Of a stretch of 64,000 nt of DNA, positions 44,198 to 53,082 are shown in pieces. The DNA lies in assembly GCA_002359185.1 (NCBI GenBank), contig DEML01000003.1, positions 62,001 to 126,000 of the forward strand. The letters run 5' to 3'. A program made the position numbers and the translations under genes. Each line of letters starts with the position of its first letter. Positions within the stretch are counted from its first letter, which is position 1. Source of the stretch: Planctomycetaceae bacterium UBA2671. GTDB lineage: Bacteria; Planctomycetota; Planctomycetia; Planctomycetales; Planctomycetaceae. Below the pieces are notes generated by a model. The model saw only the letters and a list, made by a program, of their open reading frames with translations. It had not been told where the DNA came from and did not search any database.

Positions 44198-45775
44198 TTA
44201 CAATCGCATCCGTTCGATTTCATTCACCCAGTGATTCTCGCTAGCCTGTCCTTTTGAGACATTGGCAATTAACTTGAATACCTGGTCACTGAAACCACCG
44301 ACGTTGACAATATCGGCTCGTTCGACCGCCTGCGTATTTGCATACGGCTGAATATCGATGCAAACCATTTTGGCCTGACGATTTCGTCGCTTGAACGAAG
44401 CCCATTCCTGCATCGTCGCGGTTGTTCCGCCACCACACCATCCGTAGTGAGGCGAGTCGAGCCACGATTCGTTATCCGAAACGTAAATCAACAAATCTCC
44501 CTTCGCCTTCTGACGATTCAAGTACTCCAGCGGAGCACTACAGTTGGTTCCACCAGCTGGCAACGAAGCCAGAGTTCTGGCATTCGTCATCACGCTGTCC
44601 CGTGGATTCAACCGACAGGGAATCGCTTTCGATTCGAACGGAATCACTTCGGCTTCCGGGTTCTTTCGCAGAATCGCTGCAGCCACAAGAGCCGCAACGT
44701 CCAGACAGCGAACCTTGGATGTCGATCCGACACGATGCCCCGTCACTGGAGAATGCATCGATCCCGAAACGTCCGGGAACACATACACTTTTCCCGTCAC
44801 ACGAGGCACATTCTTAATGGCAATTTCCATCGCATCCTGCAATGCGTTGAGAATTGACTGCGGAACATCGTTCGCAGAATTCATGAAAGCCGCCATTAAC
44901 TGATACGGAAACACACGAGCCGCAGCGATCTTTCGCGGATTACGCAATCGATTTGCCACAATTCCTGTCAATTCCGCACTCTCGAAAACACCGTGACGCA
45001 AAAACGTATTCAAGTTCATACGTGTCATCTGCCAGGAGGCATTTCGTGCAATCTGTTCCCAATCCTTCTTCGTCAATGGCAAAGCCGTCAACATCTGGAA
45101 AGGAACATCCGGCACAGTAACCTTACCGGGATTTGTGTTCCGCTTGAACTTTTCATACTGACTAGCCAACTCAGGTAGAGAATCGCGATCATACTCACGT
45201 CCAATCAAGTAGGCGTACAATGCCGAACGCTCTGGCGTAGCAGGCTTTGGATGAACCATCTTGATCACATCGGTTAAAGAAGGATCGTTTCCAATTGAGC
45301 CGATAAATAGCTGCTCGTCTGATCGAGATTCCAGCCAATTGCGAACCAACTGCTTTGGCATCGTTCCCAGACTTTTACGTCCGACTACTCCCGAACGCAT
45401 GATCTGCACAAAGTTACGCAGCATCTTCGGGGAATCGATCACCTGGTTGAAAATCTTGATCAACAACCCCGGTGCCTTGACCGACAATACTGCACATAAC
45501 AGTGCAGGCATATCCTTCATATGACCTTCATTTCGGGCATACAAAGCAGTTCGGGCGATGAATTCTGGCTCGATCTGTTCACACAGTTCGAGCACCGCAT
45601 CAACCTGATCGGCTCCACTGGAGTAGAATGTCCCGTTAAAACAACCGGTAGCCGCATACTGAGCCAGCGCCTGCTTTGGAGACATCTGGTAAGCCAAACC
45701 ACCCGCTTCGTTGCGAGCATTCGCCTTTGGGCCAATCTTTCCGATTAATGTGTTGAATAAATTCTTGTTTGCCAT
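44198..45775 (-). CDS. rsr: TROVE/vWA domain protein, Ro60 orthologue (Rsr)
   Basis: The 525-residue product starts at ATG 45775 (MANKNLFNTLIGKIG) with GGAGG 8 bases upstream; an in-frame 27-residue extension to 45856 is rejected. Residues about 20-320 form the TROVE ring (NEAGGLAYQMSPKQALAQYAATGCFNGTFY, ALYARNEGHMKDMPALL, RNFVQIMRSGVVGRKSLG). The C-terminal vWA domain has the MIDAS residues DVSGSMHS, GGTNCSAPL and VSDNES. Ro60 proteins are cytoplasmic rings that bind Y RNAs and misfolded RNA ends and help RNA maturation or decay with exonucleases. Three Y RNA-like genes follow on the same strand. No rtcA/rtcB genes are adjacent. Confidence 0.95.
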   Translation of the reverse strand: MANKNLFNTLIGKIGPKANARNEAGGLAYQMSPKQALAQYAATGCFNGTFYSSGADQVDAVLELCEQIEPEFIARTALYARNEGHMKDMPALLCAVLSVKAPGLLIKIFNQVIDSPKMLRNFVQIMRSGVVGRKSLGTMPKQLVRNWLESRSDEQLFIGSIGNDPSLTDVIKMVHPKPATPERSALYAYLIGREYDRDSLPELASQYEKFKRNTNPGKVTVPDVPFQMLTALPLTKKDWEQIARNASWQMTRMNLNTFLRHGVFESAELTGIVANRLRNPRKIAAARVFPYQLMAAFMNSANDVPQSILNALQDAMEIAIKNVPRVTGKVYVFPDVSGSMHSPVTGHRVGSTSKVRCLDVAALVAAAILRKNPEAEVIPFESKAIPCRLNPRDSVMTNARTLASLPAGGTNCSAPLEYLNRQKAKGDLLIYVSDNESWLDSPHYGWCGGGTTATMQEWASFKRRNRQAKMVCIDIQPYANTQAVERADIVNVGGFSDQVFKLIANVSKGQASENHWVNEIERMRL

Positions 45776-45875
45776 CTCTGTTTCCTCCTTAATTACTGGA
45801 GGATAAGAGACTAACTGGTGCACATTGGTTCGCGGAGAAACAAACAATTTCTTCAAATTTTATCACTTATGGAAT

Positions 45876-48569
45876 TCAATCCGTTGCAGGTGGTTCTCGA
45901 TTCAGCATCTCCATGCAGGTCGCAATGAGCGATGTCCAACCGGTCTGATGGCTTGCTCCCAAACCTTCCCCTGTATCGCCATGAAAATATTCGTAGAACA
46001 AAACATTCTGTTGCCACAATGCAGGATCAATTCCATTCGCATGACTGATCATACTCGGACGATGCTTCTCCTTATCGTCCATCAGAAACAACTTCGAAAG
46101 CCGATTCATCAACTCATCAGCCACCTGATTCAGATTCATCAAATTGCCCGAACCTGTCGGACATTCGACCATCAAGTCATTTTCGTAGAACTCGTAATAA
46201 TGCCTTAACGATTCAATCAGGATATAATTAATTGGAAACCAGATTGGCCCCCGCCAGTTCGAATTCCCACCAAACATCCAACTGTCCGATTCTCCCGGTA
46301 TATAGGCCACACAATGCTTAATGCCCTGAATTTCCAGCTCAAAAGGCTCCTCTTTATGTCGTTTCGACAAAGATCGGATGCCGTATTCCGAGAGAAATTC
46401 CGTTTCATCCAGCAGCACGGAAATAACATGCTTTAATCGTTCTTCCGAAGGAATTGAGAGTAGCATGCGGCTGCTGTCATCATCACTTTCTGCAAACGTG
46501 ATATGTTTGACAAGATCGTGACGATACTTCAAAAACCAATCGAGTTTACGACGGAAACTCGGAAGCTTATCGATTTGTGCCTCATCCAGAATTACGACCG
46601 CAATCAACGGGAGTAGACCTACCAGTGAACGCACCTTGAGCGGCATGTTCTGCCCATCAATTCGCAGGTGATCGTAATAAAAGTGATCCTCCTCGTCCCA
46701 CAACCCCGAACCATCCAGCGAGTTCATTGCATCGGTAATGCGGACAAAGTGATCCAGAAACTTCGAAGCCATTTCGGCATACGAATCATCATTGCGTGCC
46801 AGTTCGAGGGCAATCATCAGCATCGTGCCGCAATAGAAAGCCATCCAGGAAGTTCCGTCTGCCTGTTCCAGAAACGCCCCTTTAGGCAGACCTTTAGTCC
46901 TATCAAAAACTCCAATGTTATCCAGCCCAAGGAATCCACCCGCGAATACATTGTCTCCATTCTTATCAATCTGGTTCACCCACCACGTGAAGTTCAACAA
47001 CAGCCGCTGAAACGCTTTCGACAAAAAACGAAAATCCTTGGAACCCGTCATTTGAAAAACACGCAAGCAGGCCCAGGCATGCACCGGTGGATTCACGTCG
47101 TAAAACGCATACTCATAAGCCGGCAACTGACCATTTGGGTGCATGTACCATTCCCGCATCAGCAACATCAATTGTCGCTTGGCAAAATCGGGATCGAGCT
47201 TCGCCATCGGAATCATGTGAAACGCCAGATCCCAGGCCGCAAACCACGGATACTCCCAGGTATCGGGCATGGATATAATATCTCGTGCATACACGTGCTT
47301 CCAGTTATGATTCCGGCCCTCTTTTCTCGGTTCTGGCGGAGAATTGACAAGCGTATCCCCATTCAACCAGTCTTCGACAATGTAGTGATAAAACTGTTTC
47401 GACCACAGTAAACCGGAATAGGCCTGACGCATGACGTCTGTTTGATCAGCCGTAGCCGTCTGAGGAATGATGGACTGATAAAACTCATTCGATTCCGCGA
47501 TCCGCTGGGACATCACAGAATCGAATTCGGGACCGAAGGGTTCAGGACTGACAGCATCCATCTCAGTCATACGGACTTCAATTGTCACACTTTCCCCAGA
47601 CTTGATGTTGAGTTCATAAAGTCCAGCAGCCTTAGTCCCTTTCTTGGCCGGATTGACTTTTTCTTTCTCCCCGTTCACGACATATCGATGAAACGCATCC
47701 TTCATATAAGGAGTATAAGACTCCGTACCATACAAGGACGGATTGTTCGTTTCGTTTTCCGTAAACAAAATCGGCCGCGGATTACCCTGCGGATTCGGTC
47801 CGAATGAGCATCGAAAAGGTTCGAGTGTTTCGTGATTTGTCTCGACGGTATTCTCATCAATTTCTCGAATACGAGGCTTGAGTGAACAACCTTCGTGACG
47901 ACACCCCCAGATCCAGGTATTGCGAAACCAGAACGTCGGCAGTACTGTAATATCGTGAGCCTCCGGACCCTGATTTGTAATCGTTAACCGAATGAGAATG
48001 TCATCTTCGGTTTGCTTGGCATATTCAATTTCGACATCGAAAAAACGGTTCTCGTTAAAAATGCCCGTGTCGAGAAGTTCGTATTCACGTTCCTCTAAAG
48101 AACGCTTTCGATTTTCCGTCACCAGTTCAACATACGGATAAGCTGCTTGCGGATAGCGATACATCGCCTTCATGTAGGAATGTGTCGGCGTAGAATCCTG
48201 ATAGTAATAATACTCTTTGACATCTTCCCCATGATTCCCTTCAGGACCGGTCAAACCAAAGAGTCGCTCTTTCAGAATCGAATCATTTCCATTCCAGAGT
48301 GCGAACGAAAAGCAGAGACGACATTCCCGATCCGTTAAACCGAGCAGTCCATCTTCTCCCCAGCGATAAACCCGATTGCGGGAATGATCGTGCGGGAAGT
48401 GCCACCAGGCGTGTCCATAAGCCGAATAATCTTCACGGACCGTTCCCCACTGCCGTTCTGCTAAATACGGACCCCAGCGCTTCCAGTTGACTTTACGTTC
48501 CCGGCTTTCCTGTAATCGTTTATGCTCGGCAGTAAGTTGTTCGTCTTGAGTCGGTGAATCATTCGCCAT
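45876..48569 (-). CDS. GH63-type glucosidase
   Basis: The 897-residue product starts at ATG 48569 (MANDSPTQDEQ) with AAAGG 7 bases upstream; the frame is open to 48632. The central and C-terminal regions match GH63-like (alpha/alpha)6 glucosidases: YARDIISMPDTWEYPWFAAWDLAFHMIPMAKLDPDFAKRQLMLLMREWYMHPNGQLPAYEYAFYDVNPPVHAWACLRVF, GLDNIGVFDRT and the late NSNWRGPIWFPINYILIESLRHYYEFY...HRPSMISHANG. No signal peptide, so it acts in the cytoplasm. Many planctomycetes and cyanobacteria have such large glucosidases; a role in mannosylglycerate, glucosylglycerate or trehalose-type sugars is possible but not shown. Confidence 0.88.
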   Translation of the reverse strand: MANDSPTQDEQLTAEHKRLQESRERKVNWKRWGPYLAERQWGTVREDYSAYGHAWWHFPHDHSRNRVYRWGEDGLLGLTDRECRLCFSFALWNGNDSILKERLFGLTGPEGNHGEDVKEYYYYQDSTPTHSYMKAMYRYPQAAYPYVELVTENRKRSLEEREYELLDTGIFNENRFFDVEIEYAKQTEDDILIRLTITNQGPEAHDITVLPTFWFRNTWIWGCRHEGCSLKPRIREIDENTVETNHETLEPFRCSFGPNPQGNPRPILFTENETNNPSLYGTESYTPYMKDAFHRYVVNGEKEKVNPAKKGTKAAGLYELNIKSGESVTIEVRMTEMDAVSPEPFGPEFDSVMSQRIAESNEFYQSIIPQTATADQTDVMRQAYSGLLWSKQFYHYIVEDWLNGDTLVNSPPEPRKEGRNHNWKHVYARDIISMPDTWEYPWFAAWDLAFHMIPMAKLDPDFAKRQLMLLMREWYMHPNGQLPAYEYAFYDVNPPVHAWACLRVFQMTGSKDFRFLSKAFQRLLLNFTWWVNQIDKNGDNVFAGGFLGLDNIGVFDRTKGLPKGAFLEQADGTSWMAFYCGTMLMIALELARNDDSYAEMASKFLDHFVRITDAMNSLDGSGLWDEEDHFYYDHLRIDGQNMPLKVRSLVGLLPLIAVVILDEAQIDKLPSFRRKLDWFLKYRHDLVKHITFAESDDDSSRMLLSIPSEERLKHVISVLLDETEFLSEYGIRSLSKRHKEEPFELEIQGIKHCVAYIPGESDSWMFGGNSNWRGPIWFPINYILIESLRHYYEFYENDLMVECPTGSGNLMNLNQVADELMNRLSKLFLMDDKEKHRPSMISHANGIDPALWQQNVLFYEYFHGDTGEGLGASHQTGWTSLIATCMEMLNREPPATD

Positions 48570-48812
48570 GAGTTGCCTTTCGCATCTTTGCTGAAACTCG
48601 ATCAACATTGTGTGTTTCGTGCAGTTGTGCATCCCTCCATTTGTGATCGAGTCATGAAAGAGTATAGAAAGGATTGCGAAGAAACGAAATTGAGAAACTT
48701 GCCGCCTCTGCTGAGATCGACTTTGCGTTATATGTTGCTATCTTATTGTCTGGATGACCTGCATGCTTGCGGACACAAATTCAGTTCTTTCAATACACAA
48801 AGGAATCAGCAA

Positions 48813-49703
48813 ATGAAACTGTTTACCAGATTGATAATCGGAATTGTATTCGTTGGGGCGAGCCTGTTGCCTGAGTTATCAATGATGGCTCAACCTCGAT
48901 TCGCTCCTTCCCTGAAAGATGTCGCCTACGATGATATCGATCAATCTCAGGTGCTCGACGTCTATCAGACAAAATCAGAGAAACCTGCGCCGGTCATGGT
49001 TTACATCCACGGCGGTGGTTGGAGAGCCGGCTCCAAAAATCAAATCCCTGGATGGCTCAAACAGGGTGTTCAACAAGGTCTGTTTTCCGTCGTTTCCGTC
49101 GAGTATCGCTTTACTAATGTCGATCCTCATCCTGCCCAGGTCAACGATTGTGTTCGAGCCATTCAGTTCCTTCGAAACAATGCTGATAAATGGAATCTGG
49201 ATCCCAATCGCATCGGAGTCACCGGCGGTTCCGCTGGCGGACATCTGACATTGTGGGTCGCCTTACATGATGATGCAGCCAAACCAAAGTCCGATGATCC
49301 TGTCGAACGGGAATCGTCTCGCGTCAATTGTGCCATCAGTTTTGCCGGTCCGACCGACTGGTCGCTGCTCAGTGAGATGGAACACAAACACCCAGCTTAC
49401 CGCCAACTGCTCGGCTATGATCCCCGAACTCCCGCTGAGGAGATCACACAGGATGGGATTAAAGATGTCTCCCCGATCAGTTTTGTTTCAGCCGATGATC
49501 CCCCAGTAATGCAGGTCCATGGTGATAAAGATGATATTGTTCCGATTGAACATGCGAAAAATATGGATCAGAAATTGCAGAAAGCTGGCGTGAAATCAGA
49601 ACTTTTGATTATCCCCGGCGGAAATCATGGTGTCGCAGGAGCAGGTCCTCAAGTAACAGATCGCGCAACCGCTTTCGTGAAAGAATACCTGCTGGCTCCA
49701 TAA
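48813..49703 (+). CDS. secreted carboxylesterase (BD-FAE-like alpha/beta hydrolase)
   Basis: The 296-residue product starts at ATG 48813 after AAAGGA; a signal peptide follows (LFTRLIIGIVFVGASLLPELSMMA). Esterase motifs: oxyanion-hole HGGGWRAGSK, VSVEYRFTN, nucleophile in GVTGGSAGGHL (GxSxG), Asp in HGDKDDIVPIEHA, His in GGNHGVAG. It is likely a secreted esterase for acylated sugars. It is divergent from the glucosidase gene and is followed by a strong terminator. Confidence 0.92.
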   Translation: MKLFTRLIIGIVFVGASLLPELSMMAQPRFAPSLKDVAYDDIDQSQVLDVYQTKSEKPAPVMVYIHGGGWRAGSKNQIPGWLKQGVQQGLFSVVSVEYRFTNVDPHPAQVNDCVRAIQFLRNNADKWNLDPNRIGVTGGSAGGHLTLWVALHDDAAKPKSDDPVERESSRVNCAISFAGPTDWSLLSEMEHKHPAYRQLLGYDPRTPAEEITQDGIKDVSPISFVSADDPPVMQVHGDKDDIVPIEHAKNMDQKLQKAGVKSELLIIPGGNHGVAGAGPQVTDRATAFVKEYLLAP

Positions 49704-49735
49704 CAAGAAACATCTATTGCAGTAGATATAAAATT

Positions 49736-49770
49736 AGCCCCGACACATAATTCAGTGTGCCGGGGCTTTT
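49736..49770 (+). terminator. rho-independent terminator after esterase gene
   Basis: AGCCCCGACACA and TGTGCCGGGGCT pair around TAATTCAG with one mismatch, followed by TTTTC. It lies 33 bases after the esterase stop. Confidence 0.8.
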
Positions 49771-49875
49771 CTTCGGAATCGACCAGTTCTTCGAGAATAG
49801 TCTTTAGTTCGTAACTTCATCGCATAAAATGGTAGGAAATGGAACTCATGTCCTCTCATGAAATGGAGAAGAACA

Positions 49876-51381
49876 ATGTCGACTCGCCGCTCATTTTTGC
49901 AAACCTCTCTGGCAGCCGGAGCACTCGGTGATCTGGCTTTTCTTTCGGGATTAAGCCCGGTCTCTGCAGCCGATCTCAAAGCTTCAAAAAATGTCGTGCA
50001 ACTCGCACCGGAAATCGAACCCGTTGTTCGTATGATCGAACAGACTCCACGCGAGCGACTCCTGGAGGAAATGGCCGATCGTATTAAAAAGGGGCTGAGC
50101 TACGCGGAAGTTCTCGCCGCGTTACAATTGGCAGGCGTGAAAAATGTCGAGCCGCGGCCTTCCGTCGGACATAAGTTTCATACTGTTCTCGTGGTAAACT
50201 CGGCTCATCTGGCTAGTGTCGCAGGACCGAAAGAACATCGCTGGCTTCCACTGTTCTGGGCACTCGATTACTACAAATCAGCCGCTGCCCGAGACGTGAG
50301 AGAGCGAGGCGATTGGACGATGTCAGCCGTCGACGAATCCGCGATTCCCTCTTCTCAGCATGCTCGAAAGTCATTCCTCAATGCCATGCAATCCTGGGAT
50401 GAATCCGCTGCCGATGTCGCAGTGGCTGGATTAGCGCGCACCGCAAAACTGGACGACATTTATGAAATGTTCTTCCGCCTGGGTGCACGAGACTTCCGTT
50501 CAATTGGCCATAAAGCAATCTTTGTGGCAAACAGCTATCGAGCATTGCAAACCATCGGAGAACAACATGCTGAACCAATTCTCCGCTCACTCGCCTATGC
50601 CTTATTGATGCATGAGGGCGACAATCCTCAAAAACGGGATGACGAAGCCGACCGTCCCTATCGACGCAACGTTGAACTGGTCAACACCATCCGCGACGAC
50701 TGGAAATCAGGACAACTCGATTCCGAAGCGACACGCGAATTCCTGCAAGTTCTACGGAAGGGCAACAATCAGGAAACGTGCAATCTGGCAATCGAGCAGT
50801 TGAATCAGGGAGTTTCTCCCCAATCGATTTGGGACGCCATGCTGGTCGGCTCCAGTGAATTACTCATGCGACAGCCTGGCATCGTGGCATTGCATTCGGT
50901 GACCACATCGAATGCGTTGTACTTTGCCTACAAAACAAGTCAAAACGATGAGACTCAACGCCTGATGTTATTACAAAATGCGGCCTTCATCCCCATGTTC
51001 CGCGACGCAATGCAATCCCGGGGAAGTATTGCTGACCTGTCGATAGAAAAACTGCAGCAATCAAAGATCGAGGATAATTTTTCAGTTGACCGAATCTTCA
51101 AAGACCTGGGCCGAGAGCCGATTAGTGCTGCTGCAGAAACATACAAGTTCCTGCAGAACAATGGCTCTCCACAAGAGTTGATTGACACTGCCCGTCTGCT
51201 CGTTTTCCTGAAAGGAAATGACGCCCACGATTACAAATTCAGCTCAGCCGTCCTCGAAGACTTTCAGCATGTCTCACCGGAATGGAGAAATTTCTATCTG
51301 GCAGCCAACATGCCCAAAATGCAGCACACGCAATCACGAGATAACGACCTCGTCCAGCGAACTCGCGATGCATTTGCCTGA
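49876..51381 (+). CDS. Tat-exported protein of unknown function
   Basis: The 501-residue product starts at ATG 49876 (GGAGAAG just upstream; a longer frame from 49858 is not preferred). STRRSFLQTSLAAGALGDLAFLSGL is a twin-Arg signal. The rest is mostly helical with no known catalytic motif, but contains conserved-looking His blocks (GHKFHTVLVVNSAH, HRWLPLFWALDYYKSAAARD, IVALHSVTTSNALYFAYK). I do not recognise a family. It stands alone between a terminator and an intergenic repeat. Confidence 0.8.
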   Translation: MSTRRSFLQTSLAAGALGDLAFLSGLSPVSAADLKASKNVVQLAPEIEPVVRMIEQTPRERLLEEMADRIKKGLSYAEVLAALQLAGVKNVEPRPSVGHKFHTVLVVNSAHLASVAGPKEHRWLPLFWALDYYKSAAARDVRERGDWTMSAVDESAIPSSQHARKSFLNAMQSWDESAADVAVAGLARTAKLDDIYEMFFRLGARDFRSIGHKAIFVANSYRALQTIGEQHAEPILRSLAYALLMHEGDNPQKRDDEADRPYRRNVELVNTIRDDWKSGQLDSEATREFLQVLRKGNNQETCNLAIEQLNQGVSPQSIWDAMLVGSSELLMRQPGIVALHSVTTSNALYFAYKTSQNDETQRLMLLQNAAFIPMFRDAMQSRGSIADLSIEKLQQSKIEDNFSVDRIFKDLGREPISAAAETYKFLQNNGSPQELIDTARLLVFLKGNDAHDYKFSSAVLEDFQHVSPEWRNFYLAANMPKMQHTQSRDNDLVQRTRDAFA

Positions 51382-51927
51382 GGCGAACTAATACCTTGAT
51401 TTAATCGATTTTGTGGGTGCCATGCTCAGTTGTAGGTCAGGCACTGCCTGACGACAAATGAGGTGGCACACACATTTCGTCAGGCAATACCTGACCTGCA
51501 TGCCAATCCTCTGCAATTCAAAGTGTCGTTTCACAGTTTCATTCCATTCTGGCACTCTTTCTGCTCAAGAGCAACGACATCTTTTCTTGAGTCATTCCGC
51601 TTCACTTCAAACGGGCGCAACAAATTCTGTATTAATAGAGCCACATGAGATGTTACTTTTGCGAATCAACTTACTGTTGAATTAAAGCATCAACCTGTAG
51701 GAATGATGCCTTGAAATCTCATTGAGTTTTATACCTTCAACAGCCAGAAATCCCAAACTCAACATTTGGAATAATCTTTACAAAAGTTCCAGAATCTTGA
51801 GCGATTTCCCCGATTTTCAATGTACTTTTTCATGATCCTTCAGAATTGCCATTCTGGGAATCCTGACCAAATTCTTGATCCAATTCTCAACATTTGATGC
51901 AGCATACTCTTGCCTGACGAAACCATC
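51382..51927. other. intergenic region before TadE gene
   Basis: 546 bases with no convincing gene. It contains the palindromic repeat at 51431-51500; the rest shows no RNA-gene or ORF pattern above chance. The promoter for the tad-type genes should lie in its last 150 bases. Confidence 0.6.
51431..51500. repeat. inverted repeat, GTAGGTCAGGC family (copy 4)
   Basis: Arms 51431-51454 (TGTAGGTCAGGCACTGCCTG...) and 51477-51500 pair with two mismatches around a 22-base loop. The left arm is the same as that of the element at 43972-43996. Confidence 0.85.
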
Positions 51928-52425
51928 ATGAAATTCTTTCTTACCAAATCCAAACAGAAATCAAACTCCCTGCAAGAGGGGAAACGTCGTGGAGCGGCGA
52001 CGGTGGAATTTGCAGTGGTGGTTCCCGTCTTTGGGATTTTCCTGGCTGCGATGGTGGAGTTTGGACACGCCTATATGGTGCAAACCGCATTACGCGGCGC
52101 AGCCAAAAAAGCGGCTCGTTACGGTGTCGCCAACGGAGTCACCACCTCAGACGTCAAACAGGAAGCCATTCGAGTTGTTTCCGCAGCCGTCGATACAAGT
52201 ACCCTCTCGGTCATCGTCAAAGATGCAAATGTGTTCGACACCTCAGAAACGCCAACCAATGGTCTCGAATTCGAAGATTTACCCGATATCGAACTGGCCA
52301 ATGCGAACACTCGTCAACTTTACATTATCAGATTGGCAATCCCCTACGAAGACGTCGCTCTGTTCCCGCCATTCTGGACAGACAATCTGACTTTACACAG
52401 TCAGTCTGTGATGAGACACGAATAA
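51928..52425 (+). CDS. TadE-family pseudopilin
   Basis: The 165-residue product starts at ATG 51928 and has RRGAATVEFAVVVPVFGIFLAAMVEFGHAYMV, the processing/hydrophobic segment of TadE-like pseudopilins (Gly followed by a Glu five residues on). The C-terminal 110 residues are soluble and would be outside the membrane. In Flp/Tad systems TadE is processed by a prepilin peptidase. It is the first of three genes (TadE, TadE, TadG); no Flp pilin or TadA ATPase is in the window. Confidence 0.88.
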   Translation: MKFFLTKSKQKSNSLQEGKRRGAATVEFAVVVPVFGIFLAAMVEFGHAYMVQTALRGAAKKAARYGVANGVTTSDVKQEAIRVVSAAVDTSTLSVIVKDANVFDTSETPTNGLEFEDLPDIELANANTRQLYIIRLAIPYEDVALFPPFWTDNLTLHSQSVMRHE

Positions 52426-52465
52426 GTTCTTTCAATAACCACTGCTCACAAAAGAGTGATCAAAG

Positions 52466-52966
52466 ATGATGCGCATCATTTCAAAAACACAACAACATCA
52501 TAACCACGAAAAACGCCGTGGAGCTGCTCTGGTCGAATTTGCCATTGTCTCGCCGATTTTCATGTTCCTGATTCTGGGTATGGTCGAAATGGGCAATGCC
52601 CTGGAAGCAACAACACAGCTCTCCGCAGCTTTAAGAGAAGCAGGACGCCTGGCGAGCATGGATTGGGCTGAACTTGTTCCGGAAGGTCAGTCACCGAATG
52701 ATAAAGTGATTCGCGATATCCGTAATTTTCTGAAAGCAGGCGGGTATCCCGGCGATGACATAACCATCACTCTGACCTCGGCCGATGGGAATGATGCCGG
52801 ACAAACATTTGATCTGGCAGATCCTGCAAATGAACGGCGTCTCTTTAAAATCGAAGCGACGATTCCATTTGAACAGATCAGCACTTTTCCGCACGGCTTA
52901 ATGAGGGGACGAAATATTACCGCACGAATCGTGATGCGAGCAGGACGGATCTCGCTGATGAATTGA
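52466..52966 (+). CDS. TadE-family pseudopilin (second)
   Basis: The 166-residue product has RRGAALVEFAIVSPIFMFLILGMVEMGNALEATTQLSAALREAGR, the TadE segment as in the previous gene, and a soluble C-terminus. A second ATG follows at once (MMRIIS). The gene follows the first TadE by 40 bases and precedes the TadG-like gene by 116. The two TadE proteins differ, so they are not a recent duplicate. Confidence 0.88.
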   Translation: MMRIISKTQQHHNHEKRRGAALVEFAIVSPIFMFLILGMVEMGNALEATTQLSAALREAGRLASMDWAELVPEGQSPNDKVIRDIRNFLKAGGYPGDDITITLTSADGNDAGQTFDLADPANERRLFKIEATIPFEQISTFPHGLMRGRNITARIVMRAGRISLMN

Positions 52967-53082
52967 TCAAAGTGCGATCATAGTATCCGAAGTCATTGAA
53001 GAAGAACACTCGGGCCACGAGCTTCAGGAATTATTCGCCAGGAGAGCGCTCATGAGAACTCAGATTTATAGAGGCCACGGCC

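Noticed and set aside
46668..47411. 247-residue plus-strand ORF opposite the glucosidase gene
   Set aside because: Antisense to a well-supported gene, rich in His, Arg and Ile as expected of a shadow frame.
51458..51685. 75-residue plus-strand ORF and its 61-residue overlap
   Set aside because: It starts inside the palindromic repeat and has no RBS, no signal and no family-like pattern.
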